Origin: Pseudomonadota bacterium
GTDB lineage: Bacteria; Pseudomonadota; Alphaproteobacteria; Caulobacterales; Caulobacteraceae
Direction of reading: 5' to 3'
Length of the DNA: 6,563 nt
NCBI GenBank assembly: GCA_023434015.1
Contig: JAEYTM010000265.1
Coordinates: 1 to 6,563 of the forward strand
Shown here: piece by piece, positions 1 to 5,386 of the stretch
Layout of the letters: each line of letters starts with the position of its first letter
Position numbering within the stretch: position 1 is the first letter of the stretch
Program-made: the position numbers and the translations under genes
The notes under the pieces: generated by a model
Database searches by the model: none
What the model was told of the DNA's origin: nothing
What the model saw: the letters and a program-made list of their open reading frames with translations, nothing else

Positions 1-31
1 CGAAGGTGTTCTGGAAGGCTTCGAGAGGCAT
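1..31 (-). CDS. possible start of a leftward gene, cut by the window edge
   Basis: An ATG on the minus strand at 31-29 opens a frame reading MPLEAFQNTF before the window ends. It lies 41 bases beyond the stop of the Tat-exported isomerase gene and on the same strand, where a next cistron would be expected. The upstream sequence (ACGGGCGCC before the ATG) offers only a weak Shine-Dalgarno match. Ten codons are too few to assign a family. It may instead be a chance ATG in non-coding sequence. Confidence 0.35.
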   Translation of the reverse strand, partial: MPLEAFQNTF

Positions 32-72
32 GGCGCCCGTTCTACGACGCCGCGTCCCGGGCCGATAGCGGC

Positions 73-1164
73 TCAGGCCTCGCGGTAGAGGCCGACGGCC
101 GGCGGCGGCGGCAGGCGGACGCCGAGGGTCTGGCGCAGATAGTTGACGCTGGCGGCGAGGTTGTCGTGCACCGTGCCGGTCCCGTCGCCGACCCGCGGCG
201 CGTCGATGTCGAACACCGCCCAGCCCTTGAACCGGCGCTCGCGCAGCACGCGGAAGACGCCCGGGAAGTCGACGCCGCCGCCCTGGCCGACCGAGGCGTA
301 GACGCCCTTGGCCAGATGCTGGGAGCGGGTCGGGGTGGCGGTGTTGCCGCGATACTGCGGGAAGGTGTCCTTCAGGTGCACCTCGGTGATCCGCGGCAGG
401 AACTCGTCGACGATCTTCACCGTGTCCATGCCGCCGAGCACGTTGTGGCCGGTGTCGAGGATCAGGAAGACGTAGTTCGGGTCGGTGAGTTCCATCACCC
501 GGCGGAACTCGTGCTCGCGTTCCATGGGCCCCCACAGGTGCGGGTGCAGCGACAGTTTCACGCCGTGCGCCAGGGTGCGGCGGCCGATCTCGTTGCAGGT
601 GTCGGCCAGGCCCTTGAGCTGGTCGTCGGTGGGGCCGGCCGCCGGCCGTCCGCCCATGTTGTTCTTCCAGTGGCCGACGCCGAGCGGCTGCAGGAAGTCG
701 CGCGCGCAGGCCTCCATCGCGGCGACAAGCTGGGCGCGGCCCTCGCCACCCATCCAGGGATAGGCCGCCGCCGAGCCGGTGGAGCTGAGCGGGCTGCGCG
801 GCAGGTCGCCCAGGCTGGCCAGGGTCATGCCGGTCTCGTCCAGCAGGGCCTTCAGAGCCAGAGGCTCGTCGCGATAGTGGCCGATCTGGGAGGAATAGGG
901 CTCGAAGCCCTCCAGGCCGTAGGACCGGCAGGCCTGCAGCATCAGCCGCATGTCGGTGGACATCTTCAGCGCCAGGCCGTCGCCCGACCCGGTCCAGGAC
1001 CCGAAGATCGAGCCGGTGGTGCCGAAGCGGATGTCGGGGTTGAACGGGTCGAGGCCGCCGACCGCGGGGTGGGGCTGGCCGAGCGCCGGGGTTGCGGCGC
1101 AGGCGGCGGCGGCGAGCGAGCCGGCGAGCAGTTCGCGCCGGCCGATGGTGGTGTTGGAACGCAT
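73..1164 (-). CDS. Tat-exported sugar phosphate isomerase/epimerase-like TIM-barrel protein
   Basis: This 363-residue protein has the AP-endonuclease-2/xylose-isomerase TIM-barrel fold, a family of metal-dependent sugar isomerases, epimerases and dehydratases. Its N-terminus is a Tat signal: an RR-E-L-L motif at residues 9-13, an Ala-rich hydrophobic stretch, and an ALG cleavage site near residue 29, so it should act folded in the periplasm. Family landmarks are HPH at 207-209 followed by a glutamate near 215, LDTGH at 236-240, VHLKD at 262-266, a GQGGGVDF segment at 293-300 and GW..FDID at 314-321. At the last site many relatives carry a glutamate metal ligand where this protein has Asp. The reading frame is open 25 codons further upstream, but the start at 1164 places the Tat signal correctly and has a strong GGGGGGA ribosome site. 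The substrate is unknown. A role in keto-sugar or glycoside processing is my inference from family precedent. It follows the secreted-protein gene by 110 bases. Confidence 0.85.
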   Translation of the reverse strand: MRSNTTIGRRELLAGSLAAAACAATPALGQPHPAVGGLDPFNPDIRFGTTGSIFGSWTGSGDGLALKMSTDMRLMLQACRSYGLEGFEPYSSQIGHYRDEPLALKALLDETGMTLASLGDLPRSPLSSTGSAAAYPWMGGEGRAQLVAAMEACARDFLQPLGVGHWKNNMGGRPAAGPTDDQLKGLADTCNEIGRRTLAHGVKLSLHPHLWGPMEREHEFRRVMELTDPNYVFLILDTGHNVLGGMDTVKIVDEFLPRITEVHLKDTFPQYRGNTATPTRSQHLAKGVYASVGQGGGVDFPGVFRVLRERRFKGWAVFDIDAPRVGDGTGTVHDNLAASVNYLRQTLGVRLPPPPAVGLYREA

Positions 1165-1168
1165 GTTA

Positions 1169-1177
1169 TCCCCCCAA
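1169..1177 (-). promoter_or_regulatory. ribosome-binding site TTGGGGGGA of the isomerase gene
   Basis: The minus strand reads TTGGGGGGA followed by four bases and then the ATG at 1164. This purine-rich match to the anti-Shine-Dalgarno sequence decides the start in favour of 1164, giving a protein that begins directly with the Tat signal, rather than 1239. A near-identical leader precedes the secreted-protein gene ending at 1275. Confidence 0.7.
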
Positions 1178-1205
1178 GGATATTGCGGCCTCTGGCGGGC
1201 CGATG

Positions 1206-1251
1206 CCGTCATGGGGACGGTAACCGGCCGGACCGTCAAGACGGACCGTCA
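1206..1251. repeat. clustered CCGTC/GACGG direct and inverted repeats in the spacer before the isomerase gene
   Basis: CCGTCA occurs at 1206-1211, 1233-1238 and 1246-1251, with a fourth copy at 1272-1277 overlapping the preceding gene's stop codon. Start-to-start steps are 27, 13 and 26 bases. Two copies are paired with GACGG: 1206-1210 with 1216-1220, and 1233-1237 with 1240-1244. The second pair lies inside an 18-base imperfect palindrome at 1230-1247 with one mismatched pair. The minus strand also contains TTGACGG at 1239-1233, which matches the -35 consensus used in Caulobacter, but no good -10 follows. The cluster could be an operator/promoter for the isomerase gene. There is no T-run, so a simple intrinsic terminator is less likely. 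Confidence 0.45.
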
Positions 1252-1274
1252 GGATCGGGCGGATAACGAGGCCG

Positions 1275-2942
1275 TCACTGCGCAGGGTTGGCGACGGGTC
1301 CGGTGCAGGCGAGGAACGCCGGCGGCGAGGCTCCGCCGCAGATGCGGGTGCGCGCCTGCTCGACCTCGGCCTCGGTCGCGGCGCGCACCAGAACCCGCCC
1401 TGCGCGATTCTCGGAGAGGGCGGTGGTCCAGTATTCGGCCACGGCGAAAGCGTGTTCCGGACGGCGCAGCGCCGGATCCGGCTTCAGCAGCAGGGTATGT
1501 TCGCGGCCGGAGGACGAGGTCGGCGGCGGATCGCTGCGCCAGTCGCGCGCGGGCCGACTGCAGCAGGCGCTCACCACGCCGGCGGCGCGCCATTCCTCGA
1601 CGACGTCTGCGGCGGGCTGGCGGTCCTTCTCGCGGCTGGGGCCGAAGACCTCGGGGACGTCCACATAGATATAATCGGTGAACCGGGCGGTCGCCGCCGT
1701 GCGGCCGACGTCGGTCGCCTCGGCGGCGCTGAGGTAGGCCACGATCGCCCTGAGCTGAGACTCGGAGAGCTGGATGGTCTCGCCGGGCGGCGGGGGCCAC
1801 AGGGGACGGGGCACCCGTCGGCCGGCCGCGTCGAGCATGGCCTTGTCCGCGTCGGAGAAGCAGCGCGTCGACATCAGGTCGATCCGCCGGGTCCAGTCGG
1901 CGGCGTCGAGCGCCTCGTACAGGGCCAGGTTCACGTCGAAGTCGGACATGGCCATGCCGCGGGCCCCGACCCGGAACTCCTGGCACTTGGTCTCGAAGAC
2001 CCCTGAGCGGGTCTTGGAATCGCCGACGGCGTGCGAGAGGGCGGTGTAGAACGCCTGGCTCTGGATCGTCGCGGGCGCGCCGCCCGCCGGCTTGAACATC
2101 TGGTTGCTGAGCACCACGCCGGCCGGGATCTCGCCCATCGGCGGCGGCAGGTTCTGCCGCACGACATAGGCCGCGGCGAAGGAGCGCTGGAACTCGAGCG
2201 CCACCGACACGGCGCCGACCTTGGAGGCGGCCGGATCGACGGGGCTCCTGACGTCGATGGCGTAGCCGACGTTGCGGTTGCCGAGCGGGTCGAGGATCAG
2301 GGTCTGCGAGTCCGCGCGCGGCAGGTTGCGGCTGGGGTCGCGCACCAGGTTGACGAGATTGTCGACGGCGCCGCCGGCGGACCGGATGTCGGCGTCGCTG
2401 ACCTGTTTGGGCCATTGGCCGCCGAACGCCGCATAGGCGTTGAGCGCGTCGGGCAGGATCTGGGAGAAGGCCACCCATTGGGAGGAGTTGAAGCCCTGGA
2501 CGGCGAAGTCGACGTCGATGGTCATCCCCTGGTCCAGACGAACCCAGGGCGTCATGATCGTCTTGGCGTTCTGGCTCGAGGCCAGCGGCGTGCCGGCGGT
2601 GGGGTTTATGGCCAGGGTCAGCACCGGCACGGCGGGGATTTCGGTGGCGCCGGCGCTGTTGCGCAGGATGATCTTGGGCGTGACCGCGACGCCCCGGGCG
2701 TCGCGCCAGGCCAGGTGTCCGAACTTGCCGCCGCGCCGGGCGCGCAAGGCGTCGACGCCCGGGGTGTTGAACGACGGCGTGATGACCACCCGGGCGTAGA
2801 GGGCGCCGGGGTTGGCCGCGATCGGCAGTTGCGCCGGCGCGGAAACGACGAAAGCCTGCGCCAGGGCCGGCGCCGGCGCCGTTGCGAGAACGGCAGCCGA
2901 GACGACGGCGACAAGTCCGCGGCGCCAGATCCCCGTGACCAT
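1275..2942 (-). CDS. secreted protein of unknown function with six C-terminal cysteines
   Basis: This 555-residue protein is one I do not recognise. It starts with a classical Sec signal: positively charged IWRRG, a hydrophobic stretch at residues 9-21, and an ALA-QA cleavage site near residue 29, so the mature protein is periplasmic or outside the cell. Residues 30-315 are rich in Val, Ile, Asn and Pro with alternating hydrophobic patterns, suggesting beta structure, and contain no cysteine. All six cysteines (320, 361, 460, 461, 535, 546) lie in the last 240 residues, enough for three disulfides. A PLWPPPPG turn at 380-387 is followed by helical segments. I see no enzyme motif, transmembrane anchor or lipobox. 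The ATG at 2942 is chosen for the signal peptide and a GGGGGAG ribosome site six to twelve bases upstream. It lies between the MHS transporter and the Tat-exported isomerase, all leftward, which hints at shared substrate handling, but this is inference. Confidence 0.85.
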   Translation of the reverse strand: MVTGIWRRGLVAVVSAAVLATAPAPALAQAFVVSAPAQLPIAANPGALYARVVITPSFNTPGVDALRARRGGKFGHLAWRDARGVAVTPKIILRNSAGATEIPAVPVLTLAINPTAGTPLASSQNAKTIMTPWVRLDQGMTIDVDFAVQGFNSSQWVAFSQILPDALNAYAAFGGQWPKQVSDADIRSAGGAVDNLVNLVRDPSRNLPRADSQTLILDPLGNRNVGYAIDVRSPVDPAASKVGAVSVALEFQRSFAAAYVVRQNLPPPMGEIPAGVVLSNQMFKPAGGAPATIQSQAFYTALSHAVGDSKTRSGVFETKCQEFRVGARGMAMSDFDVNLALYEALDAADWTRRIDLMSTRCFSDADKAMLDAAGRRVPRPLWPPPPGETIQLSESQLRAIVAYLSAAEATDVGRTAATARFTDYIYVDVPEVFGPSREKDRQPAADVVEEWRAAGVVSACCSRPARDWRSDPPPTSSSGREHTLLLKPDPALRRPEHAFAVAEYWTTALSENRAGRVLVRAATEAEVEQARTRICGGASPPAFLACTGPVANPAQ

Positions 2943-2948
2943 GACAGC

Positions 2949-2958
2949 TCCCCCAAAA
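2949..2958 (-). promoter_or_regulatory. ribosome-binding site TTTTGGGGGA of the secreted-protein gene
   Basis: The minus strand reads TTTTGGGGGA six bases before the ATG at 2942. It supports this start, which puts the Sec signal at the extreme N-terminus, and resembles the leader of the next gene at 1169-1177. Confidence 0.65.
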
Positions 2959-2976
2959 CCGCCGGTATCTGAAACC

Positions 2977-2984
2977 CATATAGC
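2977..2984 (-). promoter_or_regulatory. candidate -10 element GCTATATG upstream of the secreted-protein gene
   Basis: In the 126-base gap after the transporter gene, the minus strand carries GCTATATG, a close match to the Caulobacter housekeeping -10 form GCTANAWC. It lies about 35 bases before the start codon, predicting a leader near 28 bases long. No clear TTGACG-type -35 is present at the expected distance, so the call is tentative. The rest of the gap shows only a short GGGC/GCCC pairing and a CTGGG-GA-CCCAG palindrome at 3031-3042. Confidence 0.35.
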
Positions 2985-3068
2985 TCAGGTTGCAAGAGGG
3001 GGCGGCTCTGAAGAGCGGTCATCTCGGGCGCTGGGGACCCAGGGTTGCGGCGAGCGGGCCGCGCGCCC

Positions 3069-4451
3069 TCAGGCGCGGGCGCGACGGAACGGGTTCACCG
3101 GGCTGGCGTCGTCCAACTCGCTGAGGTCGCGCTCGGCGACGTTCGGCGCGAAGAAGCTGGCGAAGATGGTGATCAAGGACATCAGCGCCGCATAGCCGGC
3201 CAGCGGGATCCAGGCCTGCTGTTCGGAGGCCATGTTGATGCCGGCCCAGGCGATGATCGCCGCCCCGATCAGCGGGGCGGTGCCGCCGGCGATGGGGGCC
3301 GAGATCTCGCGGGTCGCCGCCACGCCGATGTAGCGGGTGCGGGCGCCGAAGAACTCGGCCAGCATGGCCGCCTGCGAGCCGAACAGGCCCCAGTTGGCGA
3401 TGCCGAGGGTCAGGCCGAGCATGGCCGCCGAGGCGATGACGTTGCCCTGGCTGAACACCCACCAGGTCGGGAAGGCGAGGATCAGGCCGGCGACGGCGAA
3501 GCCGCGATAGACCCGGATGCGGCCGAACTTGTCGCTCAGCCAGCCGGCCAGGGCCACCGAGGGCGCCCCGATGATCGCGGCCACCAGCAGGCAGAAGGTT
3601 CCGGTCTTGGCCGAGCCGCCGGCGATCTTCACCAGATAGCTGACCGCCAGCACCTGATAGAGCGAGGAGCCGCCGACCTCGGCGATGCGCAGGCCGATGC
3701 CGACCAGCACCAGCCGCCAGGAGCGCTTCATCAGGTCCTTCACCGGGGCCTCGGAGACCTGATCGTGGGCCTCCAGTTCGGTGAAGGTCGGGGTCTCCTT
3801 CAGGCGCAGGCGAATCCACAGGGCGACGCCGACGATGATGATGCTGGCCAGGAAGGGCACGCGCCACAGCCACGGGTGGGTGGCGAGGTCGGCGAACTGG
3901 GCGAGGATCAGCACCACCAGCGGGGCGGACATGGCCCCGACGATCACCCCGACATAGGGCAGGGAGGCGAAGAAGCCGCGCTGCTTGCGCGGCGCATATT
4001 CGGTCATCAGCACCGAGGCGCCGGCCTGTTCGGCGCCGGCCCCGAGGCCCTGGGCGAAGCGCAGGACGACCAGCATGATCGGCGCCCAGATGCCGATCTG
4101 GGCGTGGGTCGGCAGCAGGCCCATCAGGGTCGAGGAGGCGCCCATCAGCAGGATGGTCAGGGCCAGCACGGTGCGGCGGCCGATGCGGTCGCCGAGCCGG
4201 CCGAACAGGATGCCGCCGATCGGCCGGGCGCCGAAGCCGACGAGGTAGGCGCCGAAGGAGGCCATCAGCGCCACCGCCGGCGTCTCGCCGGGGAAGAACA
4301 GCTCGCTGAAGACGATGGCCGAATAGAGCGAGTAGAGGGCGAAGTCGTAGTACTCGAGCGCGCTGCCGAGCGCGCTGGCCCAGGCGGCCTTGTAGAGGTC
4401 CTTCTTCGGCACGACCTTCTCAGGCGTGTCGGTGGCCGCGATGGTGGTCAT
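3069..4451 (-). CDS. MHS-family major facilitator, proton-coupled metabolite symporter
   Basis: This 460-residue inner-membrane protein has the length and about twelve hydrophobic segments of the major facilitator superfamily. It fits the metabolite:H+ symporter branch (relatives include ShiA, KgtP and ProP), which imports organic acids, osmolytes or similar solutes. Landmarks are EYYDF at residues 33-37 in the first membrane helix (usually WYDF in this branch), the loop 2-3 motif GRLGDRIGRR at 84-93, RFAQGLGAGAE at 131-141, MTEYAPRKQRGF at 149-160, and the second-half counterpart GWLSDKFGR at 303-311. A cytoplasmic loop at about 213-245 separates the two six-helix halves, and a charged C-terminal tail follows residue 436. 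The ATG at 4451 gives a normal short cytoplasmic N-terminus, but its Shine-Dalgarno is weak (AGGCGACG). The substrate cannot be read from sequence. The downstream secreted protein and sugar isomerase suggest a sugar-derived compound (inference). Confidence 0.9.
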   Translation of the reverse strand: MTTIAATDTPEKVVPKKDLYKAAWASALGSALEYYDFALYSLYSAIVFSELFFPGETPAVALMASFGAYLVGFGARPIGGILFGRLGDRIGRRTVLALTILLMGASSTLMGLLPTHAQIGIWAPIMLVVLRFAQGLGAGAEQAGASVLMTEYAPRKQRGFFASLPYVGVIVGAMSAPLVVLILAQFADLATHPWLWRVPFLASIIIVGVALWIRLRLKETPTFTELEAHDQVSEAPVKDLMKRSWRLVLVGIGLRIAEVGGSSLYQVLAVSYLVKIAGGSAKTGTFCLLVAAIIGAPSVALAGWLSDKFGRIRVYRGFAVAGLILAFPTWWVFSQGNVIASAAMLGLTLGIANWGLFGSQAAMLAEFFGARTRYIGVAATREISAPIAGGTAPLIGAAIIAWAGINMASEQQAWIPLAGYAALMSLITIFASFFAPNVAERDLSELDDASPVNPFRRARA

Positions 4452-4464
4452 GGATGCGTCGCCT

Positions 4465-4490
4465 GTCCCCGGAGTTTATGTCGCGGGGAC
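4465..4490. promoter_or_regulatory. 7-bp inverted repeat with 12-base spacer just before the transporter start
   Basis: GTCCCCG at 4465-4471 and CGGGGAC at 4484-4490 are perfect inverted copies separated by twelve AT-richer bases. On the minus strand the spacer includes CATAAACT, which could serve as a -10 element. The 3' arm ends 13 bases before the transporter ATG. Either an operator spanning the promoter or an mRNA hairpin next to the weak ribosome site would fit. Confidence 0.4.
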
Positions 4491-4499
4491 GGCTGGAGT

Positions 4500-4516
4500 C
4501 GCGGCTTCGCGCCGCG
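4500..4516. other. short GC hairpin in the transporter upstream region
   Basis: CGCGGC at 4500-4505 pairs perfectly with GCCGCG at 4511-4516 across a five-base loop. It lies in the 158-base gap between the 195-residue protein gene and the transporter. No T-run follows on the minus strand, so it is not a standard intrinsic terminator. In DNA this GC-rich it may be fortuitous. Confidence 0.25.
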
Positions 4517-4539
4517 CGCCCGTCCTTCCCCCCGTTTCG

Positions 4540-4549
4540 TTGCATGCAA
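4540..4549. promoter_or_regulatory. perfect 10-bp palindrome TTGCATGCAA, candidate operator upstream of the transporter
   Basis: TTGCATGCAA reads the same on both strands and sits in a locally AT-richer patch 88 bases before the transporter start. Its shape resembles short palindromic operators bound by GntR-family repressors, such as the ATTGGATCCAAT site of Caulobacter VanR (recalled, not checked). No regulator gene is present in the window, so the cognate protein is unknown. Confidence 0.35.
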
Positions 4550-4578
4550 TAAAGCCGGAGCCGGGCCGGAAGGGAAGG

Positions 4579-4593
4579 CGGTTCGGTGAACCG
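4579..4593 (-). terminator. weak stem-loop after the 195-residue protein gene
   Basis: On the minus strand CGGTTC-ACC-GAACCG forms a perfect 6-bp stem with a three-base loop, starting 16 bases beyond the stop codon. It is followed by a pyrimidine tract (CCTTCCCTTCC) rather than a T-run, so intrinsic termination is only possible. It could also be an mRNA 3' end structure. Confidence 0.3.
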
Positions 4594-4609
4594 GGTGCGG
4601 AAGTCGGAC

Positions 4610-5197
4610 TCAGGCCGAGCTTCGCCGGGGCGCCGGCGGGTCGCCGGCCTCGGCGCCGGCCGGCGCGGTTCCGGGCCCATCCGTGTGGACGTCCGCCATG
4701 GCGGCGGAAGCGGCGGGCGGCGCAGCGTGGGGCGGCGCAGCTTCGGCCGGCGCAGCTTGGCGCGGCGACAGGCCGAGCAGGGCGCAGAAGCCGGCGACAT
4801 GGTCCTCCAGCGACTCGTCGGCGAAGGTCTCTTCCTGGACGGCGTCGGCCAGCAGTTCGGAGAGCTCGTCCTCCAGGCCGTCGGCCTCGTCGCCCTCGTA
4901 TTCGGTCCAGATCAACGCCGCGACCGCGCGCTTCACCTCGGCGTGGCGGCGGCGGATGCGGGCATGCCGCTCGGCCAGTTCGACGGCCTGGGCCTGCGGG
5001 CTGTGGCGTTCCCTCGCCAGCTTGGCCTGCAGGGCGAAGGTCTGCCGCAGGGAGCGGGAGATGCGGTGGAAGGCCATGGCCATCTCGCCCGCCTCCCGGG
5101 TGTCGGTCGCCGCCACCGCCCGCGCCTGGAGATCGCGCGCCAGCGCCATGCCAAGCTCGGCCAGCTCGCCCAGCAGCACCTGATGACGGTCGGACAT
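4610..5197 (-). CDS. helical protein of unknown function with Ala/Pro-rich tail
   Basis: This 195-residue cytoplasmic protein has no signal peptide or membrane segment. Residues 1-95 are strongly helical and charged, with heptad-like hydrophobic spacing (for example SLRQTFALQAKLARER at 49-64 and RHARIRRRHAEVKRAV at 77-92), compatible with a helical bundle or coiled coil. Residues 98-133 are very acidic (EYEGDEADGLEDELSELL), so the charge flips from basic to acidic along the chain. Residues 147-195 form an Ala/Pro-rich, probably disordered tail with a five-residue AAP repeat. I believe similar proteins occur in Caulobacterales but cannot assign a function. The ATG at 5197 has no visible Shine-Dalgarno. 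An in-frame GTG at 5215 and an internal Met at residue 17 are alternatives. The gene is divergent from the PQQ dehydrogenase and lies 158 bases upstream of the transporter on the same strand. Confidence 0.75.
   Translation of the reverse strand: MSDRHQVLLGELAELGMALARDLQARAVAATDTREAGEMAMAFHRISRSLRQTFALQAKLARERHSPQAQAVELAERHARIRRRHAEVKRAVAALIWTEYEGDEADGLEDELSELLADAVQEETFADESLEDHVAGFCALLGLSPRQAAPAEAAPPHAAPPAASAAMADVHTDGPGTAPAGAEAGDPPAPRRSSA
4719..4763. repeat. three 15-bp tandem repeat units inside the 195-residue protein gene
   Basis: GGCGCAGC recurs at 4719, 4734 and 4749 with an exact 15-base period, and a decayed copy follows at 4764. The unit is a multiple of three, so it encodes a five-residue periodic AAP motif (residues 148-150, 153-155 and 158-160) and preserves the frame. 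Copy-number changes would only lengthen or shorten the disordered tail. Confidence 0.65.
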
Positions 5198-5222
5198 GGC
5201 GGCGGTGTCGGTCACGAACAAA

Positions 5223-5275
5223 AAGAGAACACCAGCGCAGACCGAGGTCAAAATTTTTCGGAGATTTTTTTGGCA
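5223..5275 (-). promoter_or_regulatory. AT-rich promoter region of the 195-residue protein gene
   Basis: This is the only markedly AT-rich stretch of the window, with runs of A/T at 5249-5257 and 5264-5271. On the minus strand TTTTGACC gives a -35 like TTGACC at 5251-5246, with the A/T runs just upstream as an UP-like element. The -10 is poor (TCTCTT at 5228-5223 for a 17-base spacer). If it is used, transcription would begin close to the GTG at 5215 or shortly before the ATG at 5197, consistent with a leaderless or very short-leader mRNA and with the missing Shine-Dalgarno. Confidence 0.4.
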
Positions 5276-5324
5276 GGCCTCGCGTCGGCGCCGCGGCGCG
5301 GTGGCGGTCGGCGAACGATGGCGC

Positions 5325-5353
5325 TTGATCCGGCCGGTGCGGTCACGGTTAAT
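5325..5353 (+). promoter_or_regulatory. candidate promoter of the PQQ dehydrogenase gene
   Basis: TTGATC at 5325-5330 and GTTAAT at 5348-5353 are separated by exactly 17 bases, each matching four of six sigma-70 consensus positions. The -10 in context, GGTTAATC, also partly matches the Caulobacter form GCTANAWC. The predicted transcription start near 5360 gives a leader of about 27 bases with the ribosome site correctly placed. Confidence 0.5.
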
Positions 5354-5377
5354 CGGCGCCCCAGTCGTGGAGCTTCC

Positions 5378-5382
5378 GGAGA
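5378..5382 (+). promoter_or_regulatory. ribosome-binding site GGAGA of the PQQ dehydrogenase gene
   Basis: GGAGA lies four bases before the ATG at 5387. It supports this start over an in-frame ATG at 5318, which would add 23 residues in front of the lipoprotein signal and lies upstream of the candidate promoter. Confidence 0.65.
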
Positions 5383-5386
5383 TCCC

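Noticed and set aside
1165..1239. Upstream start for the isomerase at 1239
   Set aside because: It would put 25 residues in front of the Tat signal and lacks a ribosome site, whereas 1164 has TTGGGGGGA at good spacing.
166..1266. Plus-strand open frame (about 366 codons) over the isomerase gene
   Set aside because: The His/Arg/Gly/Ala-rich composition is typical of an antisense shadow, and the minus-strand frame has a Tat signal and family motifs.
1249..2979. Alternative minus-strand frame of 576 codons over the secreted protein
   Set aside because: It is almost entirely Arg, Gly, Ala and Pro with no signal or domain. The overlapping 555-residue frame has a clean Sec signal and ribosome site.
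3031..3068. Possible terminator after the transporter gene (CTGGG-GA-CCCAG and GGGC/GCCC pairings)
   Set aside because: The stems are only four to five base pairs, the loop of the first is too small, and no T-run follows on the minus strand.
3045..4589. Long plus-strand open frame (about 514 codons) antisense to the transporter
   Set aside because: It is the mirror of a high-GC gene: the composition is dominated by Gly, Asp, Gln, His, Ala and Arg with no domain, and the minus strand encodes a textbook MHS transporter.
5318..5386. In-frame upstream ATG for the PQQ dehydrogenase
   Set aside because: It would bury the lipoprotein signal behind 23 extra residues and lies upstream of the likely promoter. 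The ATG at 5387 has GGAGA at good spacing.
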